A DNA stretch of 64,000 bases from Siderastrea radians (Eukaryota; Cnidaria; Anthozoa; Scleractinia; Rhizangiidae). The position numbers and the translations under genes were made by a program. The stretch spans positions 5,605,482 to 5,669,481 of the forward strand of contig OZ024898.1 of the NCBI GenBank assembly GCA_964017195.1, read 5' to 3'. The notes beneath the pieces were generated by a model. The model was not told the origin of the DNA and did no database searches. It saw only the letters and a list, made by a program, of their open reading frames with translations. Positions 35,524-45,942 of the stretch are shown here, piece by piece (the first letter of the stretch is position 1; the number at the start of each line of letters is the position of its first letter).

Positions 35524-35600
35524 AACCTCGTTCCCAGGACTTTTTCCCTTTTTTAAATTTGGGAAATTTAAAAAAGGGAAAAAGTCCTGGGAACGAGGTT
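35524..35600. repeat. Perfect 37-bp inverted repeat with 3-bp loop
   Basis: Two exactly complementary 37-base arms beginning AACCTCGTTCCCAGGACTTT are separated by GGG. The end words match the imperfect hairpin at 25062-25110. CCATTTC occurs on both sides, not exactly abutting. It is probably a minimal foldback element of one family. Confidence 0.85.
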
Positions 35601-35819
35601 GCCATTTCACCCCTCCCTTTCACTCCTGTTTTTTTTCCTTTTTTCCGTTGCTATCATATCGCGTCGTTTCCTAGACTCCTCAAAAAAAAACCCTTGGCTT
35701 GTTAAAACTTATTATTTTTATTTCCTATCTCTCTTGAATTTCCTTTCCTTCTGAATTAACCAACGTTGTCTCACCTGTCTCAGATTGCTAAAAATGGACT
35801 GATGTCAGGATCGATCGAA

Positions 35820-35834
35820 CAATCAATCAATCAG

Positions 35835-35871
<37 letters not shown>

Positions 35872-36039
35872 TAATCAATCAATCAATCAATCAATCAATC
35901 AAGATAGATAGATAGATTATTAAAATTATTTTCATAAGCAGTCTACTAAGGCTGAATTGCGTAAATATTACAAAAAATCAGTAATCAATCAATCAAACAT
36001 TCAATCAATCAATCAATCAATCAGTCAGTCAGTCAATCA

Positions 36040-36085
<46 letters not shown>
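35820..36085. repeat. Tetranucleotide arrays (AATC)n and (ATCT)n
   Basis: AATC/TCAA runs at about 35820-35900 and 35983-36030 are followed by ATCT at about 36040-36085. The open frames across them (poly Ser-Ile-Asn-Gln) are artefacts. Confidence 0.9.
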
Positions 36086-36086
<1 letters not shown>

Positions 36087-36603
36087 AGTCAGTCAGTGAG
36101 GTAGCAAGCAAGGAAGCACTCAGTCAATCATCATTTTATACATGTAACAAAGTTTCTTTTATATATACACAATACAAGTAGCAACCGAAGACAGCTTTTC
36201 GGGATGTGTTGCTAAATGAACAAGTGCTTTTCTTTTCCTCACTAATTTTGGATTACATGGTATCTTAATCATGATAACTTAATTTCTCTATACTACTTTT
36301 TGTTTTCATTTCGCAGCACCTGCACTAGCAATATTGCTGTACCCGGGAGTCATGGTTCGACGAACTGAACGCGATAAAGAAACGGGACATCACTCAATGA
36401 AAACATAATTTTGCAAAATGTTTAAAAATAGCGAAAATTTCATTATAGCTGAATCTTATATTAAAATGTAAGAGGTAAATCTTTTATTTCAAAGTGTTGG
36501 TTTTCTTTTGAGCTCCTAAAAATGGGGAGCGCACAAAGTGCCCCTCTCCCCTCCCCTGCTTAACTTCGAGACTATTACAGTGTAAAGCTATCGAGACTAT
36601 TAT

Positions 36604-36624
36604 TATCATAAATTATTATTATTA

Positions 36625-36658
<34 letters not shown>
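36604..36658. repeat. (ATT)n microsatellite
   Basis: Trinucleotide run with one CAT interruption near its start. Confidence 0.9.
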
Positions 36659-36791
36659 GGGGTTAATTCCAACAAAATTAAAGCCATGATAAGTAAACTT
36701 CGAGGGTATATAAATCGTTTAAATTGAAGTCACATTACGTTATAATTTTTAAGTGGCAGCCATTTTGGATCCACCATCTTAGGTTTCTCAG

Positions 36792-37010
36792 AGCGGCCTT
36801 CACACGTCAAATTAATGTTGGCCAACTCGTGTCGGCAAACTCAAATTGGTGTGTATGTGAACGACACAAAAACTTGTTGGCAAGCTGTTGGCGAGAACAG
36901 AGACAAATTCTATTTTTCGCCAACAGTTTGCCAACATGTGTCGTTCACACACACCAATTTGACCTGCCAACACGAGTTGGCCAACATTAGCTTGATGTGT
37001 GAAGGCCGCT
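36792..37010. mobile_element. MITE with AGCGGCCTTCACAC termini
   Basis: A 219-bp near-palindrome. Both arms read inward as AGCGGCCTTCACAC, then TAATGTTGGCCAACTCGTGT, then AATTGGTGTGT. The loop centre is near 36900. All overlapping frames on the two strands mirror each other, as expected from an inverted repeat. No target-site duplication is certain. Confidence 0.75.
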
Positions 37011-38477
37011 TTAAGTTTCCAAAACCTCAGTGAACCGCCAAAATTAGCAAAAACGTAATTTAATCCAAAATAAAACACTGAAATGATCTAAAATGTAAAA
37101 GTTAGTTAATTTTTTCATTGGAAACAGAAAAGTTTGAAATTGTGAGGAAACTGCCTGCCAAAATATGCCTTCCATAATATAACAGCATCAAAATCGATGA
37201 ACAACTACATGTTATAATTTTATAAAAAGTCAGTGCGTTGGCTGGCTTTTGCTTGCATATCAAAAAAGATGTAAACTGTCAAGGTCAACAGGAACACTTA
37301 ACTCAATTCAGGCTAAATAGGTTTAAATATAATTTCAACTATCCTGTGTGAACAAACAGCGACTTGGTTGCATTTTAAGGTGATTCCATCGAAAAAGAAG
37401 TTGGAATGAGAATTTGCTGAAACTTTGCACAATTCCTAATTACACCTAGTACATTAAAAAAATAAAATAAAAAGAGGGGGTCACCGTGTCCGATTTCACG
37501 CTACGGGGCTGTAGTACATAGGTACTTTGCTATCTTTAGACAGCAATATTAAAAAGCCTATTCTTGTACTAGAGACACCCATTACTTCAACAAAGTTATT
37601 ACTAGCAATGAAATATAAGCATTATTCTTATGATAGAAGAACAACGTTACAGTAAAACGTCTTAAAATTGCCGTAACAACTAAACTACTTTGAAATAATA
37701 GGCAAATCGAGCGTCTGCACGGTTACAGTGTAACGCCTAAAATCTGACTGTAACAGTGAATCAACCGGAATATTTCAAAATTGAATAATGAAAAATTCTT
37801 CAAATGTGAATATATCATGTAAAGTCGTATTTTCCTTAAATAAATGGAATAAAAAAGTGGGGTCACCGAGTTCGTTTGGGAGAAAACGACCATTTATTTC
37901 TCTGAACAGCTCAGCTTCCATAGGAAACCTCTCAAGTTCCGAATGCGCGCGCGCTCGTGCGCGCGCTAATCACGCAAAAAATGATGCGCAGAAAGGATGC
38001 GCAATGCAATTGAATGGAATCACCTTAAAAGGGTTATGGAGTGCACGTGAGCCGATATACATTCATACCAAATACGCAGTATCATTGATATTTGGGTTTG
38101 CCTAAGATACCGATACTCAAGTATCGGTGATTTTTAAGCCTACTCAAGTGGCCAATTGGAAGAAAAAGTTACGTCTAAATCACACGCTGTGTACGCCAAC
38201 ATTTTTGCTTCTATGAAGCGGAATCCTTTCAAGCACATTGTGTTACTGCATAGAATCCATAATCTATTGACCTGTTTGTGTATTCAACACTGATTTGCAA
38301 TCGTGCTTTGCATTTCAGCCCAGTATTTTGCACGGTCTTCTATTCTTCAACTCAACTCAACCTTTACTGATGACAAGACGATAAGAATCTTGAGTTTGAC
38401 GTCATTGTATCGATTTCGATATCAATATCGTAAAAACGCTGCATGTCGGTAAATATCGAAGTCAAATCGGATAGATT
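37011..38477. other. Spacer, no gene recognised
   Basis: AT-rich DNA. Two similar segments about 400 bp apart carry GGGGTCACCG (about 37477 and 37858) with nearby AATGGAATAA-like context, hinting at an old duplication. A CGCGCGCGCTCGTGCGCGCG-type palindrome sits near 37946-37965. No coding exon is supported. Confidence 0.35.
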
Positions 38478-39453
38478 TGAAAAACTCAGTAATATCGGCC
38501 TGCACTCACTCAGTAGGATATGCTAACATCAAATGTGCTCTGCGCCCTCAAATCAAGTCACCGTTGAAAACATCAGTAAGGCAGCTTGGACAAGCAAACA
38601 TCGCCGCTTTAACGAGCGCAACGATTACATGAAATGCAGGTTGTACGTGACCGTACACATATTTTTGCAACTGTTACTACATGTACTGGCGAATTTTTAG
38701 TCTATTTTCTCGAAATCACACTTTGAAAGACAGTTAAGGAACAAAGAACGGTGAATTGACCACAAAGTTTCAAATGGAATGAAAAAATTTTGTAATTACC
38801 TAGTCACGTGATTGACCACGCCCTTTATCAGTGGAAAACTTAAAGCACCATCCCACCATTTGCTGAATCTGCAGATTTAGCTTCTGTTTAATAAAAACAT
38901 TTACCCTGGGTAGCAATTCGGAAACCTTGCTAGAATGCTTTGAATTGTTGCGATGGGTTAATACTAGAGAAAATGAAGGGAGAGAGCGAATGCCCCATAC
39001 ATGAACCTCTACCGATGAAAATTATTTGAAATCTATTTTTGGTTCTGTACCATACTGCGTAGCTATTTTAAGGGATACCTCATTGGTCAGTTAGAATGAC
39101 GTCATGTAATTTAGATTGTTGAAATGGGAACAACTGATAAAATTAGCCTTCGCAGCATGGGTGCGAACTAATAATAAGTTTCAAATAATTATCATGGGGC
39201 ACGGCGATTCACTCTCTTACTTCATCCTCTCTTGGTTAATACAGTCCTTCTCCAAAGTTGCATTGTATTGATGGAAATTAAGGGAATCGAAAGGTCTCAT
39301 TCCATCTGCTGTTATAAGGACATCTAAGGAAGTCAATGGAAGGGTATAATATTGGTTAAGATTTCGATCGGTAACAAGCAGGAATTTTTGGGCAAAGGGA
39401 GCCATCATATGGAAGCCGGGCTTAGCGATTCCCAAGCGAACTCGCTAATTATA

Positions 39454-39614
39454 CCTAATCGTACCTTTTTGGTACGCTTCGGCGGCATATCAGGCGAGTT
39501 TGGTCGAGCCATGGTTCGTATTTTGGCGAGACGCAGTCGAGCCAAAATACCCATGGTGAGACCAAACGAGCTAGATATGCTGCCGAAGCGTACCAAAAAA
39601 AGGTGTGATTAGGT
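39454..39614. repeat. ~160-bp hairpin element
   Basis: The arms read ACCTAATCGTACCTTTTTGG, GGTACGCTTCGGC, then GAGTTTGGTC. They are matched on the right by their reverse complements, ending TGTGATTAGGT. GTATTTTGGC and GCCAAAATAC lie near the centre. Near-identical translations appear on both strands because of the symmetry. Confidence 0.7.
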
Positions 39615-40193
39615 ACTTACCGTACCCAAATTCGTCCTGAAACCCGGCGTTTCTTTTTGGGTTTTTTTTTTCAGTTACCATGATCAGTCAGGCGTTGTAG
39701 AGCGACACGTATTTACACTTTTCTGGTCGTCAATACTCTTCTCCAACTCCTCATCTGCCATTTTATTTTTGTTTGGAGTTTGTTTTATGTTTGTTTGGAG
39801 TTTCATTTTCTGAATCTTGGAAGTCCAAGTTAAGAAAGAAATTTGGAAAATCCGGTTCCATTTTGAAACCAAAACAGTTTCAGCGCTGTCCATAAAGTTC
39901 ACGCGAGCGCCCGCCAGTGTAGCCGCTTCCAATTTTGGCGCGAAATTGTATTTTTTTTTCCTCTCTTAACGTGAAACAAATTACTTTCTCGTTTAACAAC
40001 TTTAATAGTTTTACGTTTCGTTGTATTTCTGTTGTAATTTTCGCCTCTAAAGTCTGCAAAAAAATGCGAGTTTCACCAACTGTCCATGATATCGTACGAT
40101 ATCAGGTCAGTGACTTGATATCGTAGAAAATCATGACAGTAAACAAGGCTTCTGATTGGCTAATTCACAATTTGGGTACGGTAACAAAGGATA
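39615..40193. mobile_element. Possible TIR element with TTACCGTACCCAAATT ends
   Basis: TTACCGTACCCAAATTC (about 39618) is mirrored by AATTTGGGTACGGTAAC (about 40176). Inside, a minus-strand frame contains ATG-initiated MADEELEKSIDDQKS. Upstream of it sits a perfect E2F-type site, TTTGGCGCGAAA (39934-39945, plus strand). This could be the remnant 5' end and promoter of a larger element. The protein stretch is too short to name. Confidence 0.4.
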
Positions 40194-40358
40194 TCGGGCA
40201 ATCTACTTTGAGTGCTACTCTGAAAGGACACATTTGCATCAATTGAAGAATAAATATAGTTATTCTGGTGCCAATAAACTGTTGACAGGTAGGTTTAGCT
40301 GTCCTACGTAAAAATATCGGGTTGACGTTTTCAAGCTCATCTCTTGTGTCTTAATTAT

Positions 40359-40559
40359 AATAATGAAAATAATAATGATAATGACATTTTAAAAACCCCA
40401 AATGCAGGGAGGCTTAACACTTGGCTTTTTGTAAGCGTGGCTGAGGATTTGATCAAGGAATCACCATGAAACAAATCCAATTGGTCAGAGATAAAAGGAC
40501 TTGAACCCGGGACCTCTGGGTTACAAGTCCAGCGCCCTAACCATTCGGCCATGCCGCCT
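40359..40559 (-). mobile_element. tRNA-derived SINE
   Basis: On the minus strand from 40559 the head reads GGCGGCATGGCCGAATGG (A box), an anticodon arm CTGGA-CTTGTAA-CCCAG with nominal anticodon TGT, and GGGTTCAAGTCC (B box). A unique body and an AT-rich tail with ATT/AAT repeats (about 40359-40390) follow. The 3' half of the tRNA does not close its acceptor stem, so it is a SINE rather than a tRNA gene. The open frame across it is spurious. Confidence 0.75.
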
Positions 40560-40972
40560 TCCTCAAAGTTTTTTTTTACAAATAAAATCTTTTAAAACTG
40601 GTTGTGTGTTCGCTAGTTTTCCCCTTTGTAAATTCACTTTATATCGTCCACTTGGTGCCGCATAAAAGCAATAAAATGTACTTAGACAACTTTGTGGTCA
40701 ATTCACCGTTCTTTGTTCCTTAACTGTCTTTCAAAGTGTGATTTCGAGAAAATAGACTAAAAATTCGCCAGTAGTAACAGTTGCAAAAATATGTCTACGG
40801 TCACGTACAACCTGCATTTCATGTAATCGTTGCGTTCGTTACAGCGGCGATGTTTGCTTGTCCAAGCTGCCTTACTGATGTTTTCAACGGTGACTTGATG
40901 TGAAGGCGCAGAATACATGTAATGTTAGCATATCCCACTGAGTAAGTGTTGGTCGATATCACTGAATTTTTT

Positions 40973-42357
40973 TTTTAACAAACCAGCCGGAAAGTCGTAA
41001 CGGACATTGTTCCTTGACAGCCTTTTCCTTTTTGAGAATAATTTTGGGCTATTTTTTATTTTGTATCTGATTGGTGACATTTTGATAAAAATCTTCAAAA
41101 TGTTAAAGAAAAAATTCCGCAGCAATTCTTTCCTCAGTTTTGTCATATTTGTGTTTCATTTTTTACGTACTGTAGAAATTCCATGTTTCTATGATCCATG
41201 TTTCCTTAGTTACATCCTGTTTAGAACGATATGTCGACTGGGGGTAAGAACAGGAAGGAAAACGTACACGAAAACAGTAAAAACATGAAGGTTTATAAAA
41301 AGAGAAGGCTTTTTAAAGAATAAACAAATCAATTTTTCCCATTGGTAGTTCATCCCCAATTTTCTCAAATTACATTTTAATTTGACTTCTTTAGCTTCTT
41401 TCGAAACCGAACTGAAGGCCGGCATTGCGTATGCTCAATAAAGGTTAGCGCAAACATGCGTGCTTGCAGACGTTATATATATATATTTTTTTATCTTGTT
41501 CCTGAAAGGAAATGAATAAACGTGGAGTTTAATATTGATGGGAATCACAAATTCCTTGTAAGGATTTTTGTTCAAGATAATACTTCCCAATTAAATACTT
41601 TTCATTTCAAGGGTCGTTCAAGTTGAAAACAAAATCATAAATTTATATCTTGCAAATATCAAGAAGCAAAGAACAATATAGAAACGCCTACTGCACATTA
41701 GCTTTCATTTGGAGGGTCGAAGCAGTTTATCCACAGACTTCTAAATCTTTTTCTTAAAAGACTCGGTGAGATAAATCAGATTTATCGCAGGGTTGCAGGA
41801 CTTAGACAATAATAAATTTCAATTATTTCACTTGTGCAAATATCGGAAAGAAGTAATAACTTTCTTTTCGGATAACTTCACCTCATTAAAAAATACTCAT
41901 TTTCTTCGGGGTTTTTTATGCACAGCGTGAACTCGGAAAACAGCGTTCTAGTTTATCATGGAATACTTTATTTCCAATTATAAGGATGTCTTCTAGAACT
42001 TTTATTTCAGAAATTTAGTTTTGTTAGAAATGAAAAGGAAAACATACAGGAAGCTTTCTTTCCTATGTACGTAAAAATTTTCTGTGTTTATTTTTGCGCC
42101 CAGTTCATTGGTTAGACCCATGTTAATTGGCAATTTCTTTCGTACTTCCAAAATTACAATGACAAGCCAATTTTCTATTGGTTATTACAGTGGGTACACA
42201 ATTAAAATTGTAATCTTCCTTTAGTGTCATATGCCCGACACAAATTTGTTACGATGGCGTATCAACAGTGCTTTTGATCTCGCGCTTTCTGTGTGTCAAG
42301 TAAAATACGAATTTTGTGTAAACAATAGCTACATCTGCCCTCACAAGTCAAAGAAAT
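40973..42357. other. Spacer upstream of the secreted two-domain gene
   Basis: AT-rich sequence without a convincing exon. A short TA run lies near 41476-41490. GCTTTCATTTGGAGGGTC followed by TATCCACAGACTTC at about 41700-41745 resembles a degraded reverse-orientation piece of the 107-bp minisatellite family. Confidence 0.4.
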
Positions 42358-45300
42358 ATGGCGGGTGGACTAAGTAGATTCACAACGATGAGAAAAATGT
42401 TCAAGGCGTGGGGAACTCTCTGGATAGTTTTCGTTTTGAAGACATGTTCTCTTTCTCTAAGCTGCAGTGACAAAGGTTTGAATGCTGTGAATTGTTTAAT
42501 CAATTAGAATGTATAATATACTTTCACGCGATTTAACATAGGTAGCTGACTACACTTAAAAACCCCCGATCACAAACACACAGAAGGGCAACGCACCATA
42601 GATGGCAATAGTTTTCACCGACTCATTGTATTTCGGCGCAAAAAGAAAGAAAGATCATTCAATACTACTTAAAGAAACACATATAAGTTATCAACACCTG
42701 TAAATGTGAATGTTACAAGCTAAAGATCAGTAATTTTTGCAAACGTTTGGGTGGCGGTATGCAAATTTTAATTTCTATCACCTGGTCTGTAGTGAGAAAT
42801 TGTTATCATCATACAAACTTGTAGCATAAGTTTCAAAATTTATATTACTGAGCGACTGATCTTCGCATTTAGTCAAGAAATACCACCCAAATTTACAGAT
42901 ATTGTTCAGCTTTAACTGCTTTTATAGGAGTATGCAACTGGAAGTAAATAGCGATGGGGAACGTAGCTAGGTCCGAGATATCATAAGCTCCGGCGTCTTC
43001 AAGATAACAACAATATTCTAATTTTACTGCATGGTCTACTAAAAATGATTATAACAGCTTTTACGACAGGACTATTGAGTTTTGAGGGGGCAGTCGATCT
43101 CCTTCATTATGGTTTCGCCCTGCCTGATAAGTAATTTTGTTATTGCGAAAAGCCTGAATAGGCTGATAAGAATCTCGAGAAATATCCTTTTTTTTCTTCT
43201 GTCACTTTACTTATGTAAAAGTAAAGTAGTTAATTTGATGGTGTGTCTTAAAGATTCTTATCTTTCCAAAGCCTAGATGGACCGAATGAGTACTGTACTT
43301 TAACAACGCTGTTGTCGTGTTCGCTTTATCGCTGGTGCGGATCGGTCCGTTCTTACTTAATTAAAATTATGTCGAGTTCATTTAATGAAAAAAACGATAA
43401 ATCACACGATCGTAAGAAGATAAAGTTTTAAATTTGAAGCGGCAAAAGTGAACCGCAGCATTTTGTAATAACATACTGTCACATTTTGTTAACGAACTTT
43501 ATAGCGATTTTATCGCGAAATCCAATCGTTAATGAGTTTCTATGTCATATACAACATTATGAAGTGTATAATCCAAGAGCATCTAGTGTTTTCAGAAATA
43601 TGTTTACAATAATATATGAAATGCATGAATTCATTTAGGGAAAGTTTATATAAACCTTCCCAGCGGTCAAACCTACGACGCGTGCGCAGTTACCATAATT
43701 TTGCAACAACTATTAAAAAAAAAAACGGACAAATGTAGAAACGCCATCTAAAAAAACCTAAGCTTTTTTTGTATGTGTTCAAAATGAAGTAACTGTTATG
43801 TACAAGTTTCATCGGCGCTTTTATAATATTCGGATTTGTCGGGACATTTTCATACGAACTTGATGCCGGTAAATGTTTGAACTGATTCAGGAAGTGAGGT
43901 ACCTTTTGCGCTCAGTTACCGGTGTGAAAATATGAACCCACGTGTATGACGCGTGTCGAAAATGATTACACATGCGTTTTGGTCTTCCTTCACTAGTAAA
44001 GATCGATCGATCGATCGATCGAAATCGCTTACGTGCAAAAGGCAAAAACGAATAAAATTCCAAAAACACGTGGATGACAAGCCTTCTGGAAACGCATTTC
44101 ATAAACGCAGTTCTCAGATGCCTGTGGTCTAGTTGTTTAACTTCCTTCACGGGAAAGGGTATCACTGCACAACGGAAATTTGAACACTGTTCATAATATA
44201 TATGACCAGGAAGACCCTAGCACGCTTTCCATCTTGCTGCTTCTAAATTGCTCTTAGTTTTTACTTATTTTTTTAGGTGTGAGGGGACCACTGTAACTCG
44301 CCTTTGCTGTAGCGGCTCCCCTGCCATTATTTGCTCTCTTTTGTACTCATTTAATTGCCTATTTTTTTTTTCTGTTCGTGTTGTACATGGTGAAGCTAAA
44401 TAAATAAATAAATAAATAAATAAACAAACTTTACCTCTTGGTAGAGCGATGAATTTGTTTCCTTAGGAAGACTTGCTCTTTATTCCTTTATACCATTTCT
44501 TTGCAAAGGCACTCCTGCTCCTACCAAATTCAACATAACATGCGATCGGTACCTTACACTGTACGTGGATGGTAAACTCTTGGGTGAAGGGGATACTGAC
44601 GTAGCAAACAAAGGTTTTCACCAATACGAGCTTGCACCAGGAAGTCACGTGATTGCTCTTAAGTGCAAAGGTAACCCTCCGACTTGGGAAGGAGGAATTC
44701 TGGGATCGCTTGAAAACGGATTGGTTACTGACACCTCTTGGAAATGCACCCCCTTCGCCACACTAGGGTGGAATATGAGAACTTATCGAGATGATGATTG
44801 GCCAATGACGACGTCGTATGGACCTAACAGTGCCTCGACATTTCCGTGGGGAGAAATCACAAGTATTGACAGTAGTGCTAAGTGGATTTGGACAAAGGAT
44901 AATAAAAATGACACGGAGGTGTATTGTCGTCGTAATCTTGAAACTCCATGCACCCAAGGTGAGTTACACACTCGGCTGGTGAGTAATCGCCAACAGCCAG
45001 TTAACTCAAATAGACATCCTGCTCATCATATCAGTACAGAACACACATAGGTCACGAGACTTTAAGGAAATAAAATCGAAAGATGAATTTTCTTGATGTT
45101 TAAACAAGTTCTCTCACTTAGTAGTCAATGAAATGTATGGAGGCCACTAAGAATAATTTGTGTAATGATACCGGAGCTTAAAGCCTAGTGCATGCGAGAG
45201 AACTGTACCATAGTACGTGATGTTTTGAACGCTAAATGATTTTATTCACGGAGTCACAAGTTAGAAAAACCTTGCATAGCATAATGGATAGTATCACAAA

Positions 45301-45942
45301 AAATTCCTTGTCACAGTCACACTTCAGGGTTTCATCCACAGACTCAAAGAGGCTTTCATTTGGATGTTCTCACTTTCCGATTTTATCCTTGGATTAAACA
45401 TTAAATCGCCTAATACGCAAGAGAAAGCTGTAGTAAACAAAATTTAGTACGACAGGAAAGTACCCATCAGTAGCTTTCATTTCATCGGTCATGCATCAGG
45501 ATTTTACTCACATAATCACAAACGAGAACTACCTTGCCCGGGATATACACCAGTACAACAGGGACGCACACGCGTCAGGATTTCTTAAAAACTAGGATCC
45601 AAACAAGACAGAGGATTTTACAAATTTAAAATTAGCACAGAAGCAATTGTATTGTTTTCTTTGCTGTTAACAGTGAAAGAGAGCTTCTTTCAGTCCATGA
45701 AGAAGGGTAAAGACTTTGCAATACAAGGATTTCTGCTTCTTCAAACTATGGTAGCCAGCGATACAGAGTGCGGGCTCAGATGTGATCAACACAGAACATG
45801 CGCATCATTTACAGTGCAGTATTCGGAAAGCCGTGGGCCAAAGATATGTGAGCTAAACAAAGTATCGGCTAAAAGCCATCCTCGGAGTGTCGTTAGAAGA
45901 CAAGGATTTCAATATTTTGAACGTGCTTATGTCTTCTACTAA
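42358..45942 (+). CDS. Secreted protein: galactose-binding-like region plus PAN/apple-like domain
   Basis: Exons are 42358-42475 (ATG at 42358), 44467-44958 and 45674-45942 (TAA), all joining in phase 1, for 292 residues. Exon 1 encodes a signal peptide or anchor (WGTLWIVFVLKTCSLSL). Exon 2 encodes a beta-rich module with CDRYLTLYVDGKLLGEG, GSHVIALKC, GGILGSLENGLVTDTSWKC and AKWIWTKD. This pattern is seen in jelly-roll, galactose-binding-like modules of mosaic extracellular proteins. Exon 3 encodes a PAN/apple-like module with the Cys pattern ECGLRCDQHRTCASF then ICELNK. The symmetrical 1-1 phase of exon 2 is typical of shuffled extracellular modules. Role: secreted, possibly carbohydrate-binding; this is inference. 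Intron 1 holds a GATC repeat and a LINE-like tail. Confidence 0.8.
44001..44022. repeat. (GATC)n repeat
   Basis: Five to six perfect GATC units in intron 1 of the secreted two-domain gene. Confidence 0.9.
44270..44426 (+). repeat. LINE/SINE-type 3' end with (AAAT)n tail
   Basis: The segment from GTGTGAGGGGACC through GTTGTACATGGTGAAGCTAA ends in an AAAT repeat, the structure of a retroposon 3' end. No reverse transcriptase frame is nearby. Confidence 0.5.
45310..45535. repeat. Degraded reverse-orientation copies of the 107-bp minisatellite
   Basis: TTTCATCCACAGACTCAAAG followed by GCTTTCATTTGGATG, and a second AGCTTTCATTTCATCGGT block, are reverse complements of the unit words at 12.5, 49 and 63 kb. 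It lies in intron 2 of the secreted two-domain gene. Confidence 0.55.

Larger units (their letters stand above)
38478..40972. mobile_element. Pair of ~280-bp inverted arms enclosing 1.9 kb
   Basis: The arms at about 38478-38775 and 40690-40972 are reverse complements with high identity. Shared words include GTCACCGTTGAAAACATCAG, AAGGCAGCTTGGACAAGC, GATTACATGAAATGCAGG and AACAAAGAACGGTGAATTGA. The enclosed DNA contains a hairpin element, a TIR pair and a tRNA-derived SINE but no transposase frame. It may be a large foldback transposon colonised by later insertions, or two inverted copies of a solo repeat. Confidence 0.65.

Noticed and set aside
36724..37078. Three overlapping frames on both strands with similar peptides
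   Set aside because: The symmetry comes from the MITE palindrome; there is no gene.
40355..40552. MAEWLGRWTCNPEVPG... reading frame
   Set aside because: It is the translation of a tRNA-derived SINE head and body.
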